64,000 bases of DNA from Paraburkholderia haematera (GCF_905220975.1 NZ_CAJNBK010000015.1:62001-126000), one strand, 5' to 3'. Positions 8,937 to 20,562 are shown, counted from the stretch's first letter. A program made the numbers and translations. Notes: generated from the letters alone by a model not told the origin.

Positions 8937-8967
8937 AGGCCCGCTTGATGAGCGGGCCTTCTGTTTT
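8937..8967 (+). terminator. Orphan intrinsic-terminator-like hairpin
   Basis: Perfect 8-bp stem AGGCCCGC / GCGGGCCT (8937-8944, 8952-8959) followed on the plus strand by TTCTGTTTT. No plus-strand gene ends nearby. On the minus strand the T-run after the stem is poor. It could end an unrecognised short transcript or act as a second terminator for ssrA. Confidence 0.5.
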
Positions 8968-8979
8968 ATAGGCAGCCAA

Positions 8980-9016
8980 CAAAAAACCCGCAAGCAGCAG
9001 GCCGCTTACGGGTTTT
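8980..9016 (-). terminator. Terminator of ssrA
   Basis: Read on the minus strand: AAAACCCGTAAGC, an 8-base loop, GCTTGCGGGTTTT and further T's. It lies ~47 bases after the CCA end of tmRNA. Confidence 0.8.
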
Positions 9017-9063
9017 GAGTGAGTCTTGACGGTGCAGCTTGAAACTACTTGAAAAAGGTGTTC

Positions 9064-9433
9064 TGGTGGAGGCGGCGGGAATCGAACCCGCGTCCAGAAG
9101 CACTCTACGACTAGTTCTACATACTTAGTTCTGTCATTTGATTTAACCACCACGACGCGGACGAACACGCTGCGTGACGGCGATTCACTAGATTTTCGAC
9201 CTTGGCGTCGTGACGCCGCCAAGACTTAACTGACGTATATGACCTCTGTCGGTATTGCTACCGGTCTTGCGACTCTAGCCCGTCAGTGAACTAGGCAGAG
9301 GACGGCGGCCCTTAGGCTGCCAGTGCGAACGTTTCGTCGTTTGCAGTTACGTTTTTCCCATTGATTAACGAGGTGACGGGTCCTCGGTATGCCCTAGCCG
9401 CTTCGCAACCCCTGTCGAAACCAGGTCGCCCCC
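9064..9433 (-). ncRNA. ssrA: Transfer-messenger RNA (tmRNA), one-piece
   Basis: tmRNA rescues stalled ribosomes: it acts as alanyl-tRNA and then as a short mRNA that tags the nascent chain for proteolysis. The 5' end (GGGGGCGACCTGGTTTCGAC) pairs with the 3' CGCCTCC to form the acceptor stem, followed by discriminator A and an encoded CCA (complement of 9064-9066). The T-arm GGTTCGATTCC is present. The tag reading frame lies at 9312-9344 (minus) and encodes ANDETFALAA followed by TAA, the Burkholderia-type tag. Length is ~370 nt. The ends are set by the acceptor-stem pairing and could be off by a base or two. Confidence 0.96.
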
Positions 9434-9449
9434 ACGGTTCGTTGCCCAA

Positions 9450-9477
9450 TACTTATGGGCCAGCGTAGATTTTACAA
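9450..9477 (-). promoter_or_regulatory. Possible ssrA promoter
   Basis: On the minus strand TTGTAA (complement of 9472-9477) and TAAGTA (complement of 9450-9455) are 16 bases apart, ending 17 bases before the mature 5' end. The match is weak, and a 5'-processed precursor is assumed. Confidence 0.3.
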
Positions 9478-9607
9478 TAGTTTGACGGCCACGTCCTGGC
9501 TGATTGCCTTGTCGTTTCGACGCGTTGCTGCGCGGTTGCGGTGAGGCGGCAAGGCACTGCTTGGTGTTGCGCGCGCCGTGTCTGCCGTTTTTGCATGCTG
9601 CATGCGC

Positions 9608-10321
9608 TCAGCCAATGTCGCACAGCAGCTTTTGCAATTCAGCGGGCGATTGCACGACATGCTGCGCGTGCCATTGCGTCGGCGGAATGTCATTGCCGCA
9701 GTATCCGTAGGCGGCCGCGATGGTCTTCATGCCAGCTGCGAAACCCGCTTGTACGTCGCGCAGGTCGTCGCCGACATAGACGATGCGCTCCGGCACTACA
9801 TCCAGTTCGCGCGCGGCGTGCAACAGTGGCGCGGGGTGCGGCTTCGAATGCGGCGTCGTATCGCCGCTCACCACGCAGCCGGCGCGCTCTTCGAGGCCGA
9901 GTTGCGTGATCAGCGGCTCAGTCAGCCTTGCCACCTTGTTCGTCACGATGCCCCAACGCACGCCCCGTGCGTCGAGATCGTCGAGCAATTCGGGGATACC
10001 GGGGAACAGCATGGTCTCGATGCACAAGTCCGCTTCGTAGTTGGCGAGAAACTCCTCGCGCATCGACGCGAACTCATGATCCTCGGGGCCAATGCCGAAG
10101 GCCCCGCCGATCAGCCCGCGCGCGCCCGCCGACGCGAGCGGCCGCAGGTCTTCGAGCGGCACCATCTCCAGGCCGCGATCGTGGCGCATCTTGTTGACGG
10201 CAGCCGCCAGGTCGGGCGCGGTGTCGGCCAGCGTGCCGTCGAGGTCGAACAGGACAGCCTGGCAAAGACCGACCGTGTCGTCGTTGTCTTCGCGTTGGGG
10301 CAGGGGCGTGGGATCGCTCAT
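9608..10321 (-). CDS. gph: Phosphoglycolate phosphatase Gph
   Basis: HAD-superfamily hydrolase (237 residues) that dephosphorylates 2-phosphoglycolate formed during repair of oxidised DNA ends. Motif I is VLFDLDGTLADTAPDLAAAV with both catalytic Asp, motif II is IVTNK, and motif IV is VGDDLRDVQAG. An N-terminal tail of ~20 polar residues precedes the fold. It lies directly downstream of ubiG on the same strand (32-base gap). The ubiG-gph pair is standard in beta- and gamma-proteobacteria, which favours Gph over other HAD phosphatases. Confidence 0.93.
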   Translation of the reverse strand: MSDPTPLPQREDNDDTVGLCQAVLFDLDGTLADTAPDLAAAVNKMRHDRGLEMVPLEDLRPLASAGARGLIGGAFGIGPEDHEFASMREEFLANYEADLCIETMLFPGIPELLDDLDARGVRWGIVTNKVARLTEPLITQLGLEERAGCVVSGDTTPHSKPHPAPLLHAARELDVVPERIVYVGDDLRDVQAGFAAGMKTIAAAYGYCGNDIPPTQWHAQHVVQSPAELQKLLCDIG

Positions 10322-10353
10322 TGATTGGATTGATTCCGGCAGGTCGGGGCGGA

Positions 10354-11052
10354 TCAGACGTCGCGGCGGCAGGCGAGCATGTAGTTCACGCTCGTGTCGG
10401 CGGACAGCGTGAAATGCTTGCTGAGCGGGTTATAAACGATACCTTTGATGTCCACCGTGCGCAGGCCGGCGGCGCGCACGAAGCCCGCCAATTCCGACGG
10501 ACGGATGAAGCGCGCGTAATCGTGCGTGCCCTTAGGCAGCATCCGCGCGATATATTCGGCGCCGATTACCGCGAACAGATACGACTTCACGTTGCGGTTC
10601 AGTGTGGAGAAAAACACCCAGCCGCCCGGTTTCACCAGCGTCTTGCATGCCTCGACGATGGCGGCCGGTTCGGGCACGTGCTCGAGCATTTCCATGCAGG
10701 TGACGACGTCGAAAGTGCCCGGTTCGCGGGCCGCGAGTGCTTCAGCGGCGATTTCTTCGTAATTGACGGTGACACCGCTTTCAAGGCTGTGAAGATCCGC
10801 CACGCCGAGCGCCTGGCTCGACAGGTCGATTCCCTTCACGTGCGCCCCCAATCCAGCCATCGACTCAGACAGAATGCCGCCGCCGCAACCGATATCCAGC
10901 ACGGTTTTACCGGCGAGATGCGCGTGCGTGTCGATCCAGTTCAGGCGAATCGGATTGAGTTCATGCAGCGGTTTGAATTCGGCGTTCGGGTCCCACCAAC
11001 GGTGCGCGAGGTCGCTAAATTTCTGCAGTTCGTGGGGATCGGCGTTGGTCAT
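10354..11052 (-). CDS. ubiG: Ubiquinone biosynthesis O-methyltransferase UbiG
   Basis: SAM-dependent methyltransferase (232 residues) catalysing the two O-methylations of ubiquinone synthesis at the membrane surface. The SAM motif is VLDIGCGGGILSESMAGLG, and the family signature KFSDLAHRWWDPNAEFKPLH is near the N-terminus. The C-terminal IKGIVYNPL segment is typical of UbiG. It is probably co-transcribed with gph. Confidence 0.95.
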   Translation of the reverse strand: MTNADPHELQKFSDLAHRWWDPNAEFKPLHELNPIRLNWIDTHAHLAGKTVLDIGCGGGILSESMAGLGAHVKGIDLSSQALGVADLHSLESGVTVNYEEIAAEALAAREPGTFDVVTCMEMLEHVPEPAAIVEACKTLVKPGGWVFFSTLNRNVKSYLFAVIGAEYIARMLPKGTHDYARFIRPSELAGFVRAAGLRTVDIKGIVYNPLSKHFTLSADTSVNYMLACRRDV

Positions 11053-11222
11053 AGCGGAAACTGCCTCGATAAGGGCGTTGAGCGGGCGCTCGAGGATAAA
11101 CCCGGAGTATATAGGCCGAGCGGCGGGGCGGCAAAATGCCGCGCAGCGGCTGGCGCGTCCTGTTCCGGCAGATCGGGCGCGTGCTCGGAGGAGAGCGCGA
11201 GCAGCGCCCGCAGTAGCGGCAT

Positions 11223-11250
11223 AAAAAAAGCCCCGCCGAAGCGGGGCTTT
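11223..11250 (-). terminator. Intrinsic terminator of the OmpA-family gene
   Basis: Read on the minus strand: AAAGCCCCGC, TTCG loop, GCGGGGC, then seven or more T's. The stop codon of the gene is ~22 bases upstream. Confidence 0.9.
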
Positions 11251-11271
11251 GATACTGCGGTAATTTGTAGC

Positions 11272-11919
11272 TTACTGCTTCGAAGTACCGACAACTTCGA
11301 CTTCCACGCGACGATCCGGTGCGAGGCAGGCGACGAGTTGCTTGTGGTTCTTCTGGTTGCAACCGGTCGTGACCGGGTTGCGCTTGCCCTTGCCTTCCGT
11401 ATAGATACGGTTGGATTCGATGCCCTTGCTGACGAGGTACGACTTCACAGCTTGAGCACGGCGCAGCGACAGACGGTCGTTGTACTTGTCCGAACCGATA
11501 CGGTCCGTGTAACCCGTTGCGACGATGACTTCCAGGTTCAGCGAACCGACCTTCGATGCCAGATCGTCCAGCTTTTCCTTGCCAGCCGGCTTCAGGATAG
11601 CCTTGTCGAAGTCGAACAGAGCGTCAGCTTGATACGTAATCTTTTGGCTCGTAATAGCCGGTGCAGGTGCGACCGGAGCCGGCGGGGTCGGAGCCTGGGC
11701 AACCAGGGCGCCATCGCACTTAGCGTTGGCCGTTGCCGGCGTCCAGAATGCATCGCGCCAGCAAAGCTCGTTCGTGCCGTTCATCCACACGTATTCGCCG
11801 GTACCATTCACCCAGTTGTCGTTCGTAGCTTGTCGCGACGCCGGCACCGATTGCGCCATGGCGGATGCAGCCATAACTGCGGTAGCTGCAATGAACGCGA
11901 GCTTTGAAAGTTTATTCAT
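11272..11919 (-). CDS. OmpA-family outer-membrane protein
   Basis: 215 residues. Signal peptide MNKLSKLAFIAATAVMAASAMAQ. The N-terminal mature part (~25-85) is short and unlike the 8-strand OmpA barrel; it contains WMNGTNELCWRD and a Pro/Ala-rich linker (PTPPAPVAPAPA). Residues ~95-210 form the OmpA C-terminal peptidoglycan-binding domain (FDFDKAILKPAGKEKLDDL and GYTDRIGSDKYNDRLSLRRA). Two late cysteines (TTGCNQ, VACLAP) probably form a disulfide. This layout matches the small, abundant OmpA-like proteins of Burkholderia that anchor envelope to peptidoglycan. SD GAGAGGAG lies just before ATG 11919. Confidence 0.93.
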   Translation of the reverse strand: MNKLSKLAFIAATAVMAASAMAQSVPASRQATNDNWVNGTGEYVWMNGTNELCWRDAFWTPATANAKCDGALVAQAPTPPAPVAPAPAITSQKITYQADALFDFDKAILKPAGKEKLDDLASKVGSLNLEVIVATGYTDRIGSDKYNDRLSLRRAQAVKSYLVSKGIESNRIYTEGKGKRNPVTTGCNQKNHKQLVACLAPDRRVEVEVVGTSKQ

Positions 11920-12418
11920 ATTTCTCCTCTCGAAATTGAGATTACCGCAGGTTTACTGCGAGCCTGTTGACGAAGACAAGTCATACATTGCTCGAAGTAT
12001 AACATCGGTGTAGAACAAAAAACGTGCTGTGTAGACTTCGAGCAGTGTCTAACTCTTTGTGCGTTGGCATTTTGCCATATCGTTCCCTTCCCACGATAAA
12101 AAAATCTGCCCCCGATCAAATCGCCCTCCAATTGTGGTGCATGCGCAACAGAAGCAATTCGCTGTACGCACCGCCAGTCATGGCTGAGCGGCGGATTGGC
12201 GCATGCACGAATCGAGCCTGCCCCCGATTCGATAATGGGGCGTCCAGGCGCCGTTTCCGTTCGCCTGCTAATAGGTATACGTACCCCAGTCGGGGGCGGA
12301 TGCGCGACATGTTAGAATCGCGTGATGCGTTGCGCCTGCAATGCTTACGCGAAGGCGCGGCGAGTTGGGCTTCAAGCGAGCTTCACGCCGTCGCCTTGGC
12401 ACGTAAAAGATACGGATA
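11920..12418. other. 499-base intergenic region between divergent ompA-like gene and gyrA
   Basis: No coding sequence is convincing here. On the minus strand TATACT (complement of 11996-12001) is a good -10 element for the ompA-like gene and gives a leader of ~70 bases; its -35 is unclear. A small hairpin (CGCAG / CTGCG, 11947-11961) sits just before the ompA-like Shine-Dalgarno. On the plus strand TAGAAT at 12313-12318 is the likeliest gyrA -10. The middle, ~12020-12290, shows nothing I can name. Confidence 0.4.
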
Positions 12419-15055
<2,637 letters not shown>

Positions 15056-15189
15056 TCCGCGTCGACGGTTTTCAGTCTCAGTTATTGGTTGAAAGCTGCG
15101 CAGGGAACAATGGCGTGTCGGGCCGGTGTCGGACAGATACGCATCCCGCGCAGCTTGCAGTTCAAGTTAATTTCTCTTAGGGAGTGATG

Positions 15190-15792
15190 ATGCAAAAACG
15201 ATTCAAACAACTGATGTTGCTGGCTGCTCTCGTGCCGACCTTCGCTATGGCTCAAGCTCTGCAGAGCTCGGCACCGGCGGCTCCGGCTGCTGCCGCTGCA
15301 CCGGTTGATCCGGCCAAGCAGGCTGCAATCAAGGACCTGCTGGACGCAATCGACGCACAGAAGCTGGTCGGCGCAATCGGCAACAGCGCGCAAATGCAAG
15401 CCAAGCAACTGGTCCCGGCTATCCTGTCGGACGCCCTGAGCGAAAACAAAACGATGACGGACAAGCAGAAGCAGGCTTCCGTCCCGGCGCTGCAAAAGAA
15501 CGCCGTGCCGAAGCTGGTTGACGGCGCAGGCCAGGTGTTCGCAACGGATTCCTTCCGTCAAGACGCAATGCAAGCTCAGTACGACGCTTACGCGAAGTAC
15601 TACAGCACGTCGGAAATCAAGGATCTGACAGCGTTCTACAAGAGCCCGACCGGCCGCAAGTTCATCCAGGTGCAAGACCAGGTTGGCCGCGACGTCGTGA
15701 ATGGCTTGATGCAGAAGTACATGCCGCAATCGATCAAGGCAACGCGTGACCAGGCTGACAAGGAAGTCGCTTCGGTCAAGCCGGCTAAGTAA
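15190..15792 (+). CDS. Exported DUF2059-domain protein
   Basis: 200 residues with a Sec signal peptide (FKQLMLLAALVPTFAMAQA). An Ala/Pro-rich linker (~20-40) leads to a helical DUF2059 domain; the segment AKYYSTSEIKDLTAFYKSPT is typical of the family, whose function is unknown. Three candidate starts are stacked (GTG 15184, ATG 15187, ATG 15190). I choose 15190 because AGGGAG at 15179-15184 is five bases away. Codon use is highly biased (few rare codons), suggesting good expression. A terminator follows ~110 bases after the stop. Confidence 0.88.
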   Translation: MQKRFKQLMLLAALVPTFAMAQALQSSAPAAPAAAAAPVDPAKQAAIKDLLDAIDAQKLVGAIGNSAQMQAKQLVPAILSDALSENKTMTDKQKQASVPALQKNAVPKLVDGAGQVFATDSFRQDAMQAQYDAYAKYYSTSEIKDLTAFYKSPTGRKFIQVQDQVGRDVVNGLMQKYMPQSIKATRDQADKEVASVKPAK

Positions 15793-15901
15793 GCCAGCGG
15801 TTCAGTCCAGAGGTCGAAAGGCTGCGCTGACATCGCGCTAGCCGGATCTTGGCAAGCCATTCGGCATGCCGGGTTTGGCGGGTAGGCGATGACAATGCGA
15901 T

Positions 15902-15945
15902 AATGGCCGTTTGCGCACACGCGCAGACGGCCATTTTCTTTTTGG
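15902..15945 (+). terminator. Strong terminator between the DUF2059 gene and serC
   Basis: AATGGCCGT (15902-15910) pairs with ACGGCCATT (15927-15935), and TGCGC pairs with GCGCA inside, giving a 15-bp stem with one wobble. TTTTCTTTTT follows. The rest of 15793-16122 shows only a GC-rich run before serC and no gene. Confidence 0.8.
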
Positions 15946-16122
15946 GCGCGAAATTGTTGTCAAACGTGCGTCGTCAACTTCACGTTGTCGAGTTCGCGGC
16001 GCTAACTTTGCAATGGCTGCTATTGCTGCGGCTGCCGTAGCAGCGGCCGCCTTCGCGGTTGCTAACTTCGCCGATTTTTGCGCGATCTGCTCGTTTTTCG
16101 CGCCAGCTTCCAGGATCTCACG

Positions 16123-17205
16123 ATGCGCGTCTTTAATTTCTCCGCCGGCCCGGCTGCCATGCCCGAAGAAGTGCTGCGTCAGGCAGCCGAGGAGATGCTC
16201 AATTGGCAGGGCAGCGGCATGAGCGTGATGGAGATGAGCCATCGCGGTAAAGAATTCATGGCGATCCACGAGGAAGCGCTCGTCGATCTGCGCGAGTTGC
16301 TCGAGGTGCCCGCCAGCCATCGCATCCTGTTTCTACAGGGCGGCGGGCTGGGCGAAAACGCGATTGTGCCGATGAACCTGATGGGTGCGAAAGCGCGCGC
16401 GGACTTCGTTGTGACGGGTTCGTGGTCGCAGAAGTCGTTCAAGGAAGCGCAAAAGTACGGCACGGTGCATCTGGCGGCGAGCGGTCAGACGGCCGAAGGT
16501 TTCACGCGCGCGCCGGCACGCTCGGAATGGCAACTGTCGGACGATCCGGCGTACGTGCATCTTTGCACCAATGAGACCATTCACGGCGTCGAGACGTTCG
16601 AGATTCCCGACCTCGGCGATATTCCGTTGGTGGCGGACGCGTCGTCGCACATCCTGTCGCGCCCGATGGATATCGCCAAATACGGCGTGCTGTTCGGTGG
16701 CGCGCAGAAGAACATCGGCATGGCGGGCGTGACGGTCGTGATCGTGCGCGAAGACATGCTGGGCCGTGCTCAGTCGATCTGCCCGTCGGCGTTCGAATGG
16801 AAAACCGTCGCCGAGAATAATTCGATGTACAACACGCCGCCCACGTATGCGATTTACATCGCGGGGCTGGTGTTCAAGTGGTTGAAGAAGCAGGGTGGCC
16901 TGGTCGAGATGGAAGCGCGTAACCTCGAAAAATCGAAGCTGTTGTATGACGCGATCGATTCGAGCAGCTTCTATCGGAACAAGGTCGAGCGTGGCTCGCG
17001 CTCGCGGATGAACGTACCGTTTTTCCTCGCCGACGAGTCGCGCAACGAAGATTTCCTGGCCGGCGCGAAAGCGCGGGGAATGGTGCAGCTAAAGGGCCAC
17101 AAGTCCGTCGGCGGCATGCGGGCGTCGATTTATAACGCCGTCCCGCTCGAAGGCGTCAAAGCGCTTGTCGAATACATGAAGGAATTCGAGCAGCGCAGCG
17201 CCTGA
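16123..17205 (+). CDS. serC: Phosphoserine aminotransferase SerC
   Basis: PLP-dependent class V aminotransferase (360 residues) that converts 3-phosphohydroxypyruvate to phosphoserine, and the related pyridoxine precursor. The start at 16123 gives the family N-terminus MRVFNFSAGPAAMPEEVL, with AGGA upstream; upstream in-frame codons have no similarity. The PLP lysine is in FGGAQKNIG (~residue 200), with TNETIHGVE and the C-terminal GGMRASIYNAV for substrate binding. It leads a block of serine, aromatic and histidine genes; pheA begins 78 bases later. Confidence 0.97.
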   Translation: MRVFNFSAGPAAMPEEVLRQAAEEMLNWQGSGMSVMEMSHRGKEFMAIHEEALVDLRELLEVPASHRILFLQGGGLGENAIVPMNLMGAKARADFVVTGSWSQKSFKEAQKYGTVHLAASGQTAEGFTRAPARSEWQLSDDPAYVHLCTNETIHGVETFEIPDLGDIPLVADASSHILSRPMDIAKYGVLFGGAQKNIGMAGVTVVIVREDMLGRAQSICPSAFEWKTVAENNSMYNTPPTYAIYIAGLVFKWLKKQGGLVEMEARNLEKSKLLYDAIDSSSFYRNKVERGSRSRMNVPFFLADESRNEDFLAGAKARGMVQLKGHKSVGGMRASIYNAVPLEGVKALVEYMKEFEQRSA

Positions 17206-17283
17206 TCGTCTTCGATATTCAGGCACGCGCATCCTTTCCAGCACGCATTTGTGTAGCAGCTACCGGCAGGGCCGTTTTCACGC

Positions 17284-18366
17284 ATGGACGACGAACTCAA
17301 TACCCGACTCAAGCCCCTTCGCGAACGCATCGACGCGATCGACGCGCAGCTGATCGCGCTCCTCAATCAGCGCGCCGCCGTGGCGCTCGAAGTGGGCGAG
17401 GTGAAGAAGCATTTCAACGCGCCGGTGTTCCGCCCGGAGCGCGAACAGCAGGTGATCGCGCGCCTGCAGGATATGAGCGACGGCCCGCTGGCCGGTGAGC
17501 ATATCAGCGCGATCTGGCGCGAGATCATGGCCGCGAGCCGTGCGCTCGAAAAGACCATCAAAGCCGCGTATCTCGGCCCGGTCGGCACGTATAGCGAACA
17601 GGCCATGCACGAGTACTTCGGTCAGTCGATCGAAGGTCTGCCCTGCCCATCGATCGACGAAGTATTTCGCTCGGTCGAAGCCGGCGCAGCCGAATTCGGC
17701 GTTGTGCCGGTCGAGAATTCGACCGAAGGCGCCGTGTCGCGCACGCTCGATCTGCTGCTGCAAACCCAGCTCACGATCGGTGGCGAACTGGCGTTGCCGA
17801 TTCACCACAATCTCCTGACGCTGAACGGCGGTCTCACCGGCGTGACGCGGGTGTGCGCGCATGCGCAGGCGCTCGCCCAGTGCCAGCGCTGGCTCGCGAC
17901 AAATGCGCCGCATCTCGAGCGGCAGGCGGTGTCGAGCAATGCAGAAGCTGCGCGCATGGCGGCGGAAGATCCAACCGTCGCAGCCATCGCCGGCGATCGC
18001 GCCGCCACGCACTACGGACTGCAAGTCGCGTACGCCCTGATCCAGGACGATCCGCACAACCGCACGCGTTTCGTGATGATCGGCAAGGAGCGCACCGGCG
18101 TTAGCGGGTACGACCAGACGTCGTTGATCATTTCGGTGGCGAACGAGCCGGGTGCGCTGTTCAAGTTGCTGGAGCCGTTGGCGCGCCATAGCGTATCCAT
18201 GACCCGTTTCGAGTCGCGGCCGGCGCGCGTCGGCACGTGGGAGTACTACTTCTATGTCGACGTCGAAGGCCATCGCGACGAGCCGGCGGTCGCCGCCGCG
18301 CTGACCGAACTCGGCCAGAAGGCCGCGTTCCTGAAGATACTCGGCTCGTATCCGCGCGCCCGCTAA
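17284..18366 (+). CDS. pheA: Bifunctional chorismate mutase / prephenate dehydratase (P-protein)
   Basis: 360 residues, making phenylpyruvate from chorismate for phenylalanine. Residues ~5-90 are an AroQ-type chorismate mutase (LREKIDAID-like RERIDAIDAQLIALLNQRA). Residues ~95-270 are prephenate dehydratase (AYLGPVGTYSEQAMHEYFG; GVVPVENSTEGAVSRTLD with the conserved Thr region, here DRAA and the NRTRFVMIG end). Residues ~280-355 are an ACT domain with the ESRPARVGTW motif, so it is probably feedback-inhibited by phenylalanine. Confidence 0.97.
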   Translation: MDDELNTRLKPLRERIDAIDAQLIALLNQRAAVALEVGEVKKHFNAPVFRPEREQQVIARLQDMSDGPLAGEHISAIWREIMAASRALEKTIKAAYLGPVGTYSEQAMHEYFGQSIEGLPCPSIDEVFRSVEAGAAEFGVVPVENSTEGAVSRTLDLLLQTQLTIGGELALPIHHNLLTLNGGLTGVTRVCAHAQALAQCQRWLATNAPHLERQAVSSNAEAARMAAEDPTVAAIAGDRAATHYGLQVAYALIQDDPHNRTRFVMIGKERTGVSGYDQTSLIISVANEPGALFKLLEPLARHSVSMTRFESRPARVGTWEYYFYVDVEGHRDEPAVAAALTELGQKAAFLKILGSYPRAR

Positions 18367-18447
18367 TGTCTGTCGAGGCACGCTCATGTAGCTCGAGCGT
18401 GCCTGTCGCGAATTCATCTACTACTAATTAGTCGTTCGGAGATTTTC

Positions 18448-19560
18448 ATGACAACGTCCTTCGGTCCTTCCTATGTGCGCGCGATCGCGCCTTACATCGC
18501 CGGTAAGCCGATTTCGGAAGTGGCCCGCGAGTTTGGCCTCGACGAAGCGACCATCGTGAAGCTCGCGTCGAATGAAAATCCGCTCGGCATGCCGGAATCG
18601 GCGCAGCGCGCCATGGCGCAAGCCGCCAGCGAACTCGGCCGCTATCCGGACGCGAACGCATTCGAACTGAAGACGGCGCTGAGCGAGCGTTACGGCGTGC
18701 CGGCCGATTGGGTCACGCTCGGCAACGGCAGCAACGACATTCTCGAAATTGCCGCGCATGCGCTGGTGGAGAAGGGTCAGTCGATCGTCTACGCCCAATA
18801 CTCGTTCGCGGTCTACGCGCTCGCCACGCAAGGCGTGGGCGCGCGTGCGGTCGTCGTGCCGGCTGTCAGGTACGGCCACGACCTCGATGCGATGCTCGCC
18901 GCGATCACTGACGACACCCGGCTGATTTTCGTCGCAAACCCGAACAACCCGACCGGCACGTTCATCGAAGGCGCCAGGCTCGAAGCGTTTCTCGACAAGG
19001 TGCCGCGTCACGTGGTCGTCGTGCTCGACGAGGCGTACACGGAATATCTGCCGGAAGAAAAGCGCTACGACTCGATCGCATGGGTGCGCCGTTATCCGAA
19101 TCTGCTGGTGTCGCGCACGTTCTCGAAGGCGTTTGGCCTCGCGGGTTTGCGTGTCGGCTTCGCCATCGCGCAGCCTGAATTGACCGATCTGCTGAACCGT
19201 CTGCGTCAGCCGTTCAACGTGAACACGCTCGCACAAGCCGCGGCGATTGCCGCGCTGAACGACAAGGCGTTTCTGGAAAAGAGCGCGGCGCTGAACGCGC
19301 AAGGCTATCGCCGTCTGACCGAAGCGTTCGATAAACTCGGCCTCGAGTATGTGCCTTCGGACGGCAACTTCGTGCTGGTGCGCGTCGGAAACGACGACAC
19401 AGCCGGCAACCGCGTCAACCTCGCGTTGCTGAAGCAGGGCGTGATCGTTCGCCCGGTCGGCAACTACGGTTTGCCTCAATGGCTGCGCATCACGATCGGC
19501 CTGCCGGAAGAAAACGAAGCGTTCCTCGCGGCGCTCGAAAAGACGCTCGCCACCGCGTAA
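18448..19560 (+). CDS. hisC: Histidinol-phosphate / aromatic aminotransferase HisC
   Basis: Class I/II PLP aminotransferase, 370 residues. The PLP lysine lies in SRTFSKAFGLAGLRVGF (~residue 230), with NPNNPTGTFI and the SNENPLGMP N-terminal motif. Located between pheA and tyrA, it is probably the copy (often called hisC2) serving phenylalanine and tyrosine transamination, although the family also carries out histidinol-phosphate transamination. It ends with a terminator-like hairpin placed just before tyrA. Confidence 0.94.
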   Translation: MTTSFGPSYVRAIAPYIAGKPISEVAREFGLDEATIVKLASNENPLGMPESAQRAMAQAASELGRYPDANAFELKTALSERYGVPADWVTLGNGSNDILEIAAHALVEKGQSIVYAQYSFAVYALATQGVGARAVVVPAVRYGHDLDAMLAAITDDTRLIFVANPNNPTGTFIEGARLEAFLDKVPRHVVVVLDEAYTEYLPEEKRYDSIAWVRRYPNLLVSRTFSKAFGLAGLRVGFAIAQPELTDLLNRLRQPFNVNTLAQAAAIAALNDKAFLEKSAALNAQGYRRLTEAFDKLGLEYVPSDGNFVLVRVGNDDTAGNRVNLALLKQGVIVRPVGNYGLPQWLRITIGLPEENEAFLAALEKTLATA

Positions 19561-19577
19561 GCGGTTGACTTTGACCC

Positions 19578-19609
19578 GCGCGCCTCACTTGACGGAAGGC
19601 GCGCTTTTT
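19578..19609 (+). terminator. Terminator or attenuator between hisC and tyrA
   Basis: Perfect 8-bp stem GCGCGCCT / AGGCGCGC (19578-19585, 19597-19604) followed by TTTTT, ending three bases before the tyrA GTG. The only Shine-Dalgarno-like GGAAGG lies in the loop and 3' arm. Confidence 0.75.
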
Positions 19610-19611
19610 CT

Positions 19612-20562
19612 GTGACCGACGTGGCCGCGTTCTCTTTTAACAAATTGGTGATTTTCGGTGTCGGCCTGATCGGCGGATCGCTCTCGCGCGCGTTGCGTGA
19701 ACGTGGCGAGCGGAGTGAGGTGACAGGCGTGCGCGCGGTGATCGGTGTCGGGCGTTCGTCCGCGTCCACAGCGCGCGCGCTGGAGTTGGGCCTGATCGAC
19801 GGATCCGCCGCATTGAACGACGAAGCCGCGTTGCGTGCTGCGCTGTCCGGCGCGGATATCGTGTTGCTTGCCGCGCCAGTTGCGCAGACCCAACCGCTGC
19901 TCGAGCGCATTGCGCCGTTTCTCGACGCAGGCACGATCGTCACCGATGCCGGCAGCACCAAGTCCGACGTGGTGGCGTCCGCACGCGCGGCGCTCGGCGC
20001 GCGCATCGGCCAATTCGTGCCGGGGCATCCGATTGCCGGCCGTGAGGCCAGCGGCCCGGATGCGGCGTTGCCCGATCTGTACGTGAATCGCAACGTCGTG
20101 CTGTGCCCGTTGCCGGAGAATGCACCGGAGGCGGTCGAGCGCATTGCCGCGATGTGGCGCGCTACCGGCGCTTGCGTGCGGGACATGACGCCGGAGCAGC
20201 ATGACCGCGTGCTGGCCTCGGTCAGCCATTTGCCCCACGTTTTGTCTTTCGCGCTAGTCGAGCAGATTCTCAGTTCGCCCGACGCCGCGCTGAAATTCTC
20301 ATTTGCCGCCGGCGGTTTCCGCGACTTTACGCGCATCGCCGCGTCGAGTCCGGAAATGTGGCGCGACGTGTGCGTGGCGAATCGCGCCGCGTTGCTCGAC
20401 GAACTCGATGCGTACACGGCGGTGCTTGCACGCCTGCGCGCGGCGATCGAAGCGGGCGACGGCGCCGCGCTCGAAGCCGTGTTCGCGCGCTCGCGGGTCG
20501 CGCGCAGCGAATGGCAGGAACAGCGCACTGCAGGGGCGGCCCTCGGCGACGCCTCGAAATAA
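19612..20562 (+). CDS. tyrA: Prephenate dehydrogenase TyrA
   Basis: NAD(P)-dependent oxidative decarboxylation of prephenate (316 residues) for tyrosine. Rossmann motif VIFGVGLIGGSLSRAL near the N-terminus; family motifs DAGSTKSDVV, FVPGHPIAGREASGPDAA and SHLPHVLSFAL follow. There is no ACT domain. The start is GTG 19612, since no ATG precedes the Rossmann strand; GTG 19621 is an alternative. aroA begins 18 bases later, so tyrA-aroA form a unit. Confidence 0.95.
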   Translation: MTDVAAFSFNKLVIFGVGLIGGSLSRALRERGERSEVTGVRAVIGVGRSSASTARALELGLIDGSAALNDEAALRAALSGADIVLLAAPVAQTQPLLERIAPFLDAGTIVTDAGSTKSDVVASARAALGARIGQFVPGHPIAGREASGPDAALPDLYVNRNVVLCPLPENAPEAVERIAAMWRATGACVRDMTPEQHDRVLASVSHLPHVLSFALVEQILSSPDAALKFSFAAGGFRDFTRIAASSPEMWRDVCVANRAALLDELDAYTAVLARLRAAIEAGDGAALEAVFARSRVARSEWQEQRTAGAALGDASK

